Positions 24,216-29,875 of a stretch of 29,875 nucleotides of DNA are shown one piece after another. Made by a program: the position numbers and the translations under genes. This DNA is from DATLYB01 sp964502525 (GTDB taxonomy: Bacteria > Bacteroidota > Bacteroidia > Chitinophagales > CAIOSU01): NCBI GenBank assembly GCA_964502525.1, contig CAZCXH010000051.1, forward strand, positions 1 through 29,875, read 5' to 3'. The notes under the pieces were generated by a model, which was given only the letters and a program-made list of their open reading frames with translations, did not search any database and was not told the DNA's origin. Within the stretch, counting starts at the first letter, position 1. Every line of letters starts with the position of its first letter.

Positions 24216-24587
24216 ATGATAGTCTTCAAGCAATTTACTTTCGATTCAGCCCACTTCCTGCCTAACGTTCCCAAAGAACATAAGTGCCGGGAAATTCACG
24301 GGCACACTTACAGGCTGGTGGTTTTTATTGAGGGGAGTCTCGACAAGGAGAAAGCGTGGGTGATGGATTTTGCTGAAATCAAGAAGGTGGTAAATCCCGT
24401 CATCAACAAAATAGACCACCAACTGATGAATAATGTCAAAGGTCTTGAAAACCCCACCTGCGAAGCCATTGCGGTCTGGCTGTGGAACAACATTAAGCCT
24501 GCGATACCTGCTTTGAAAAAAATCGAACTGCATGAAACGCCCACCTCTGGTGTAGTTTATGAAGGGGAGTTGGACATAAGGAGTTGA
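24216..24587 (+). CDS. queD: 6-carboxytetrahydropterin synthase
   Basis: The product has 123 aa, usual for QueD. Zinc ligands H13 (FDSAHFL), H28 and H30 (CREIHGH) and the catalytic C24 are present, with D67/H68 (INKIDHQL) and E107 (LHETPTS) completing the site. The enzyme converts 7,8-dihydroneopterin triphosphate to 6-carboxy-tetrahydropterin in the queuosine/7-deazaguanine pathway. The CxxxHGH motif favours QueD over eukaryotic-type PTPS. No other queuosine gene is near. ATG 24216 lies 42 nt after atpG and may be read through from it. Confidence 0.9.
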   Translation: MIVFKQFTFDSAHFLPNVPKEHKCREIHGHTYRLVVFIEGSLDKEKAWVMDFAEIKKVVNPVINKIDHQLMNNVKGLENPTCEAIAVWLWNNIKPAIPALKKIELHETPTSGVVYEGELDIRS

Positions 24588-24632
24588 GAAAAATCATTTC
24601 GGCAAGGATAAGGGAGTGCAAAATAATCTGTG

Positions 24633-25142
24633 TCAGGGGAATTTCACATCAAACCTCATTTCACATTTGCCGTTGGCATGTTTCAGGCAGCCGTTAAACG
24701 CGGGAAACATTTGGTACGACACTCCAAACTCGTCAAACCAGCCCAGCAGGCGGTCAACGATGCCGCAATCATACTGTTCGATTAATCCAATTCGCTTCAC
24801 GCCATCATAAGCGAAGCATTGAGGCACTTTCCACAGTATGGTGGCGGGTGGCAGAAACTCAAATTCGAAACTCATGAAATTGCCGCGGATGATTTGGAAT
24901 CCCGTCTGAATGAATACCTTCAGTTCATCAAAAGTCTTTGGATTTTCAACCCCCAGCAGTTTTTTGATGCGCTTCGCTTCTATGCGCGACATCATCTTCA
25001 CCGAATTTTTATTGATGGCGTTGGTGGCTTCCATGCCACGCTGACGGGCGGTGTTCATCAGCCACATGGCATCGTGCGTCATCCAGTTGGAGATGAGCAG
25101 CTCGCGCAACTCTTCCTTTGAAAGCGACTCATAGGTTTTCAT
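24633..25142 (-). CDS. Conserved hypothetical protein, DUF6125-like
   Basis: The product has 169 aa from ATG 25142; an in-frame upstream start at 25214 gives a 24-residue extension that does not look like the family. It begins KEELRELLISNWMTHDAMWL, followed by RGMEATNAINKN, and has a C-terminal half with C-rich segments (VPQCFAYDGVKRIGL; FPAFNGCLKHANGKCEMRF). I associate the NWMxHDxxW start with DUF6125 and distantly with L-2-amino-thiazoline-4-carboxylate hydrolase-like proteins. Function is unknown. It is divergent from the secreted protein gene at 25265. Confidence 0.6.
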   Translation of the reverse strand: MKTYESLSKEELRELLISNWMTHDAMWLMNTARQRGMEATNAINKNSVKMMSRIEAKRIKKLLGVENPKTFDELKVFIQTGFQIIRGNFMSFEFEFLPPATILWKVPQCFAYDGVKRIGLIEQYDCGIVDRLLGWFDEFGVSYQMFPAFNGCLKHANGKCEMRFDVKFP

Positions 25143-25264
25143 AATCTGATTTAAGCAGAAACCTGAGCCGGAAATATCAGAATAAAAGAAATCACAAAGG
25201 GTGACCTGCATCATTGTTCCGCCTGCTTATTTTCCGTACCATTGACGCTTCAAAAATTTTCATT

Positions 25265-27028
25265 GTGAAAAAAATCCTATTGTTCTCCACAGCCTGCTTT
25301 GTTCTTTCTGCATCGGCTCAATCACCCATCACCCTCACGGGCGCTGATTTGCCTGCTGCGGGAAAATCATTTGTGCTGGGCAATGACACCTCTCCCGGCA
25401 TCTCGCTCGGCTTGCCGGGCAGTGCGCAGCAGTCGTGGGATTTCACCTCGCTCACGAACCACTACTTCAAGGCTGCCGTTTACGACTCCACCGCCATCAC
25501 CGGCTATCAATCGGAATTTCCGGCTTCCAACATTTACACTTTCGGTCCTGCGGAATTTTTTGGAGTGCTTTACGGTGGCGCGCCTGTGTATGCCGGAGAT
25601 GACGGATACACATTCTGGCGCAGCGACACCACCGGATTGTGGGTTATCGGCTTCCAGGCAATTGAAGGCGCCTTTGCAAACAGACCTGTGCATACCAGCC
25701 CTCCCGAATTGCTCATTGGCGCTCCTGCAACTTACGGCACGTCATTCACCGACACTTCACGCTGGCAGTTGTTTGTGGGCGATGTTCCCGCCAACATTGA
25801 CTCCACCTGGATTACGAGGCGTTACAAAACACTGACCTGCGATGCATGGGGCAGCCTGAGCACTCCCTTCGGCAATTTTACGGATGTCATCCGCATCCGC
25901 GAAACCGTTACGCACATTGACAGCATTGTCGCCACGCTCAACTCGCTGACGGTTTTCCAGATGGAGCTGAGGCGTGAAACATCCAACAATTACATGTACA
26001 TGGCAAACGGCATCGGGTATCCGCTCGCTACGGTTCATGCCGATGTGAATAATAATATCAAATCAGTTGAATATGTGGTGGACACCACCTGTTCCATCTA
26101 TGCAAAAATCATGGGCACCATTGCCGACAGCAGCGGCAATGCCGTAACGGGCGGCATGGCGTATCTCTACCAGTTCATCAACAGCCTCACCCCGCTGCAA
26201 ATCGTTGACTCGGTTGCCATCAACAGTTCAGGCTACTATGTATTCATCAACGTGTATGCGGGCAGCTATCTTGTTTCCGCGCAGGCGAGCCTCACCGGAT
26301 GTCCGGGCTGCATTCCCACTTACAACGGCAGCGTGAGCTATTGGATGAACGGCACGCCCATCAGCACCTATTGCGTGGACACGGTGCTGGCAAGCATCTT
26401 CCTCACGCAACTGCCCAACATGATTGGCAACGCCATCATCAGCGGAATCCTTCAATACGGCATTGGAGGACCGAAAACGGAAGGCGCTTTTCCCGTAGCG
26501 GGCGCACGCGTGATGCTAGAAAATCTTTCAGGCGATGTGATGGCGTTTGCCGCTTCCGACCAGAACGGCAGCTATTCGTTTGCGGACGTGGAGCCGGGAG
26601 ATTACAGAATAACGGTGGACATTCCCGGCTTGCCGATGGATTCAACTTATTATGTAACTGTTACCGCAGGCGACAGCGTATTCACAGGATTGAATTTCAT
26701 GGTGGATACGACAGCGGGAAGCGCAGCGGTGTACGTGGATAAAATCAGCGCGGTTCAAAATATCCGTGCAGGCGGGGTTTCCGCAACGCTTGCGCCCAAT
26801 CCGTTTTCCGGGCATACCATACTGACGATAAATAATTCTTCCGGAAGCGCAATCCATGCCGTTTTAACCGTTCACGACCTCACCGGAAAGGAGGTGATGC
26901 GCGTCAATAATATCACCAGAGGCGCCACTGTTCTCTCAGCGGAAAATCTTTCAGCAGGAATGTATTTCTACAGAGTAGTGAGCAGGGAAAATCTCATCGG
27001 GGCGGGGAAGATGGTGATTAGCAGGTGA
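25265..27028 (+). CDS. Type IX secreted protein with carboxypeptidase-regulatory-like domains
   Basis: The product has about 588 aa from GTG 25265, chosen because it places a signal peptide (KKILLFSTACFVLSASAQ) at the start; a TTG at 25214 is in frame. Residues about 20-290 form an N-terminal beta-rich domain. Then come two carboxypeptidase-regulatory/Cna-B-like beta sandwiches (KIMGTIADSSGNAVTGGMAY; GARVMLENLSGDVMAFAASD with SYSFADVEPGDYRITVD). The end is a Por secretion-system C-terminal sorting domain (LAPNPFSGHTILTI, VHDLTGKEVMRV, LSAGMYFYRVVS). Proteins of this kind are exported by the type IX system and released or attached to the cell surface. No catalytic motif is visible. It is the best single taxonomic marker in the window. 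Confidence 0.85.
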   Translation: MKKILLFSTACFVLSASAQSPITLTGADLPAAGKSFVLGNDTSPGISLGLPGSAQQSWDFTSLTNHYFKAAVYDSTAITGYQSEFPASNIYTFGPAEFFGVLYGGAPVYAGDDGYTFWRSDTTGLWVIGFQAIEGAFANRPVHTSPPELLIGAPATYGTSFTDTSRWQLFVGDVPANIDSTWITRRYKTLTCDAWGSLSTPFGNFTDVIRIRETVTHIDSIVATLNSLTVFQMELRRETSNNYMYMANGIGYPLATVHADVNNNIKSVEYVVDTTCSIYAKIMGTIADSSGNAVTGGMAYLYQFINSLTPLQIVDSVAINSSGYYVFINVYAGSYLVSAQASLTGCPGCIPTYNGSVSYWMNGTPISTYCVDTVLASIFLTQLPNMIGNAIISGILQYGIGGPKTEGAFPVAGARVMLENLSGDVMAFAASDQNGSYSFADVEPGDYRITVDIPGLPMDSTYYVTVTAGDSVFTGLNFMVDTTAGSAAVYVDKISAVQNIRAGGVSATLAPNPFSGHTILTINNSSGSAIHAVLTVHDLTGKEVMRVNNITRGATVLSAENLSAGMYFYRVVSRENLIGAGKMVISR

Positions 27029-27066
27029 TGCATAACTGTAATTATTTTTTCACTTAATAGTTTCAA

Positions 27067-28425
27067 ATGTATAAGCTGGCATTATGTTACCCGTCACATG
27101 CGAAGGAGAATGTCGGAACTGAAATGCTGTACAGCCCGCTGGCATTGGCATATCTCGCAAGGCACACTCCACCCAATTACGAAATCACGATGTATGATGA
27201 GTATGTGGGCGAGGATATGGACCCCGATGCGGTGGATGCCGATATAGTTGCATTTTCGCCATTATCATCAGGCATCACGCGCGCTTACCGGCTGGCTGAC
27301 CGGCTTCGCGAAAGGGGCATCACGGTGGTGATGGGCGGAGCGCACGCTACCGCCATGACGGAGGAGGCGCTGCAACATGCCGACAGCGTGGTGCTGGGCG
27401 AAGGTGAAACTCCCTGGAAAGAGTTTCTTGCCGATTTCGAAAAAGGATGCATTCAAAAAACTTATTTCGGAAAAATGAGCGTGTCGCTCGAAAACCTCGG
27501 CACGCCCGACCGCAGGTATATCCATCAGAATTATCATTATCCCTCATTGATGACGTCACGGGGCTGTCCCTATCACTGTTCCTTCTGCTATCTCACAGTT
27601 TACAAAAACCGGAAGTACCGCGCCATTCCGCATGAGACGATTCTGGAGGATATGGAATCGCTGCGCGGAAATCAAATCGTCATTGTAACGGATGAAAATT
27701 TTATCGGCTATTCGGAAAAGGATTTTGAAGACCGGAAGGCGCTGCTGCGAAAAATGATTGACCGCAAATTCAATTTTTTGTGGGGATGCCAGTCCACCGT
27801 CAAGCTGGCGGAACAGCCGGAACTGATGGATTTGATGTACCAGGCAGGATGCAAAGCGGTGTTCATCGGCTTCGAAGCCTCGGATGAAGACAGCCTGAGT
27901 TCCATCAACAAAAAACACAACATCGGGGTGAACTATAAGGAAGCGATTCAAAAAATTCACCGGCACAAGCTCGCGGTCATCGCGTCCACCATTCTCGGGC
28001 TGGATCATCACAAGAACGACTACCACAAACGCTTAATCAAAGAACTGAAAGCCATCAAAGCTGATTTTGTAAGAGTGTTTTTCATGACCGCATGGCCCGG
28101 CACTCCGCTCTACAAGGAACTCAGCGCGGAAGGCAGAGCCTCCATGCACTGGGATAATCTCAGGAAAGATATCCCCTCGGTTAAATTCAAACACTACACG
28201 CACGAAGAAGCAATCAGGGCGCGGAAAGAAATCATGGATTCTTTTTTCAATTTCTTTAACCTCTCCAAAGTCATCCTGCGCTGGATGCTGATTGACCGGT
28301 CGCTGATCAAAACATTTCTGAAGATGAGTTTCCGCAACCGCAAGTCGGAACAAATCAGAAATCAGCGCGCTAAAGTAAACTCCATGCGGGTGCAGGTGAA
28401 AAAGGAAGCGGTGCCGGCAGGATGA
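27067..28425 (+). CDS. B12-binding-domain radical SAM protein
   Basis: The product has 452 aa. The N-terminal cobalamin-binding-like domain (about 1-120: LALCYPSHAKENVG, DIVAFSPLSSG, VVMGGAHATAM, VVLGEGETPW) lacks a DxHxxG motif. The radical SAM motif is CPYHCSFC (C167, C171, C174). It is followed by VTDENFIGY, VFIGFEASDEDSL and FFMTAWPGTPLY, the usual order in this superfamily. A basic C-terminal tail (from about 400) may bind membrane or partner. It resembles the protein at 8371 in architecture but is clearly a different subfamily (YxTVYKNRKYRAIP after the cluster). Substrate unknown. Start ATG 27067, 38 nt after the secreted protein gene. Confidence 0.8.
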   Translation: MYKLALCYPSHAKENVGTEMLYSPLALAYLARHTPPNYEITMYDEYVGEDMDPDAVDADIVAFSPLSSGITRAYRLADRLRERGITVVMGGAHATAMTEEALQHADSVVLGEGETPWKEFLADFEKGCIQKTYFGKMSVSLENLGTPDRRYIHQNYHYPSLMTSRGCPYHCSFCYLTVYKNRKYRAIPHETILEDMESLRGNQIVIVTDENFIGYSEKDFEDRKALLRKMIDRKFNFLWGCQSTVKLAEQPELMDLMYQAGCKAVFIGFEASDEDSLSSINKKHNIGVNYKEAIQKIHRHKLAVIASTILGLDHHKNDYHKRLIKELKAIKADFVRVFFMTAWPGTPLYKELSAEGRASMHWDNLRKDIPSVKFKHYTHEEAIRARKEIMDSFFNFFNLSKVILRWMLIDRSLIKTFLKMSFRNRKSEQIRNQRAKVNSMRVQVKKEAVPAG

Positions 28426-28474
28426 ATCAAATGAGCGTTAGGAAAAATAGGCGTTTCTTCCGCTCACCAAAAAC

Positions 28475-29653
28475 ATGGTGAAAAAATATCATTTTCCCAT
28501 CCTGATTATTTTTTGCGTGGCAGCATTGGTGTCTATCGCGTTAATGCCAAAGTCTGACTCCATTCAGCTTGCCTGCCACTGCCCACCGGGATTTGAGCTG
28601 GATGCGCAAAACCGCTGCAGGCTGCGCTCGCTGTATCAGCAATATGCATCCTTGCAAAACGGTGGAGTGGGCGGACTAAAAACCGCGTTGCCGGAAGCGC
28701 GCGATGGATTCACGCCCCAGCAGATTGACCTCGGCCGGTATCTTTTTTTTGACCCGATTTTATCAGCCGACTCTTCGCTGTCGTGCGCCAATTGCCACCA
28801 TCCCGATTTGGGATTCAGTGATGGCATGGACAGAAGCATCGGCATTCTTAAAACCCAGGTGAGCCGCTCAGCGCCCAGCCTGTGGAACGCAGCCTTTTTA
28901 AAATCTTTTTTCTGGGATGCAAGGGCGGGCAGCCTCGAAAAGCAAATGGAAGGTCCGCTCTTCGCTGAAAACGAAATGGGAAACACGCCTGAGCAATTAC
29001 TCGCCACGCTTAACGGAATACCGCAGTACCAGCGTCTTTTCAAAGAGGCGTTTCAGCAACGACAACATGGTAACATTACCCTGCATGAAATTTTCACTGC
29101 CATTGCAGCCTTTGAAACGTCACTCGTTTCCCTCAACAGCCGTTATGACCAATACGCGCACGGCTATCATCAGGCGCTGAACGAAAAGGAAATTGAAGGA
29201 TTGAATATTTTCCGGTCATTCGTTGCCCGCTGCGCGGAATGTCACACGCCCCCGCTTTTCACCAATCAGCAAATCGCAGTTTTGGGAACGCCTGAACCCG
29301 AAGGGCTGCCTCGCGACATCGGAGCGGAAAAAACTTTTAATGACACCAGCCTGCGCGCGGGATTTAAAGTGCCGGGCCTCAGAAACATTGACAAAACCGC
29401 GCCCTATATGCACTCAGGACGCTTCGCCACGCTGCGTGAGGCGGTGGAATTTTATACAAAAGGCAGGGGACATGCGGTGGCGTCAGACGAAGACCTGAAA
29501 ATCCACTGGCACATCTGGACACCCGAGCTGAGCAATGAGGAATTAGACCGGCTTGTGGACTTTCTCAAAACCCTGACCGATGAAAGCTTCAAGCCGCGCA
29601 TTCCCGATGTGCTGCCTTCGGGACTGAAGCCGGTGGCATCAGCGGGCGCCTGA
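28475..29653 (+). CDS. Di-heme cytochrome c peroxidase (CcpA/MauG family)
   Basis: The product has 392 aa. An N-terminal membrane/signal helix (about 7-24) is followed by a small Cys-rich segment, CHCPPGFELDAQNRC (34-48). Two covalent haem sites are clear: CANCHHPDLGFSDG (104-117) and CAECHTPP (253-260). The family block YMHSGRFATLREAVEFY (311-327) holds the candidate methionine ligand M312. The protein acts in the periplasm, reducing H2O2 with electrons from cytochrome c, or, in MauG-like members, oxidising a protein substrate; I cannot tell which. Start ATG 28475. The short Cys-rich segment is not part of the standard domain. Confidence 0.88.
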   Translation: MVKKYHFPILIIFCVAALVSIALMPKSDSIQLACHCPPGFELDAQNRCRLRSLYQQYASLQNGGVGGLKTALPEARDGFTPQQIDLGRYLFFDPILSADSSLSCANCHHPDLGFSDGMDRSIGILKTQVSRSAPSLWNAAFLKSFFWDARAGSLEKQMEGPLFAENEMGNTPEQLLATLNGIPQYQRLFKEAFQQRQHGNITLHEIFTAIAAFETSLVSLNSRYDQYAHGYHQALNEKEIEGLNIFRSFVARCAECHTPPLFTNQQIAVLGTPEPEGLPRDIGAEKTFNDTSLRAGFKVPGLRNIDKTAPYMHSGRFATLREAVEFYTKGRGHAVASDEDLKIHWHIWTPELSNEELDRLVDFLKTLTDESFKPRIPDVLPSGLKPVASAGA

Positions 29654-29684
29654 GTATAGATCAGTCATACTTTCAGGAGGCTAA

Positions 29685-29875
29685 TTGCAAATTGGTACTG
29701 TTAGTTTGGATACTGGTATAAATCAGGATCGAGACAGAGTATCTCAAAAAAAAACTATAATTCAGCATATCTGGCCGTCTGCCAAACCGATGCCATCTGA
29801 TATTATTTGGCATAAGTTCGACAGGGCAATCGCATCAAAAATAGGACAAGGGCAAAGGAGCTACTTGAAAAGTAA
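29685..29875 (+). CDS. Possible partial ORF at right edge
   Basis: TTG 29685 is preceded at 5-nt spacing by a good AGGAGG, and the frame is open for 63 codons to the window edge. The peptide (QIGTVSLDTG..., IIQHIWPSAKPMPSDIIWHK) looks protein-like but I do not recognise a family. A non-ATG start and the short length keep confidence low. Confidence 0.35.
   Translation, partial: MQIGTVSLDTGINQDRDRVSQKKTIIQHIWPSAKPMPSDIIWHKFDRAIASKIGQGQRSYLKS

Noticed and set aside
26299..26742. 147-codon alternative frame within the type IX cargo gene
   Set aside because: Low-complexity His/Arg-rich peptide without a domain; the main frame has clear beta-sandwich and sorting domains.
29735..29757. Terminator at a GAGA...TCTC stem followed by an A-run
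   Set aside because: The stem is only about 4 bp, and the run is A rather than T on the coding strand.

Overview
The window looks like a chromosomal segment of a Bacteroidota bacterium, probably an environmental lineage near Chitinophagales or Sphingobacteriales; the rank below phylum is a guess. Four things support the phylum. A secreted protein ends in a type IX secretion (Por) sorting domain. The ATP synthase operon has the order a-c-b-delta-alpha-gamma with no beta or epsilon gene, and its a subunit has a long secreted-looking N-terminus. TANNTTTG-type -7 promoter boxes precede several genes. A response regulator is fused to a Crp/Fnr module, and Bacteroidota-type lipoproteins and outer-membrane barrels are present. 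There are no rRNA or tRNA genes and no CRISPR array that I can see.

Layout. 1-1652: a lipoprotein cut by the window edge, a small lipoprotein and an outer-membrane barrel protein. 1804-3414 (-): a PhyH-type dioxygenase and a crotonase-family protein. 3649-8371 (+): two large membrane proteins in tandem, a GT-C-like protein and a TMTC-like protein with C-terminal TPRs. They run convergently into a B12-binding-type radical SAM gene. 10251-14438: a signalling and redox block with a soluble PAS histidine kinase, OsmC, rhodanese, a broken Crp/Fnr gene, a DUF202 membrane protein and the receiver-Crp fusion regulator. 14548-17803: small conserved unknowns, a beta-barrel protein, and a translationally coupled SRPBCC / DUF6544-like pair. 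17804-18616: a gene-poor scar with a frameshifted lipoprotein remnant, an apparent group II intron relic and palindromic repeats. 18617-24173: the atp operon. 24216-29653: QueD, a DUF6125-like protein, a type IX cargo protein, a second radical SAM protein and a di-heme peroxidase. A possible partial ORF runs off the right edge.

The most striking feature is how much small repetitive DNA sits between housekeeping genes. Three of the five junctions of the atp operon carry different palindromic elements. The alpha/gamma junction holds a complete S23/four-helix-bundle ORF inside a pair of inverted repeats, with the left repeat starting on the atpA stop codon. This resembles the intervening sequences of 23S rRNA, but here it lies in an mRNA. 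A second family, built on the palindrome GTTTACGGTTTAC, occurs at four places. Two of its copies have matching TATACT...GGATAAA ends, so it looks like a non-autonomous mobile element.
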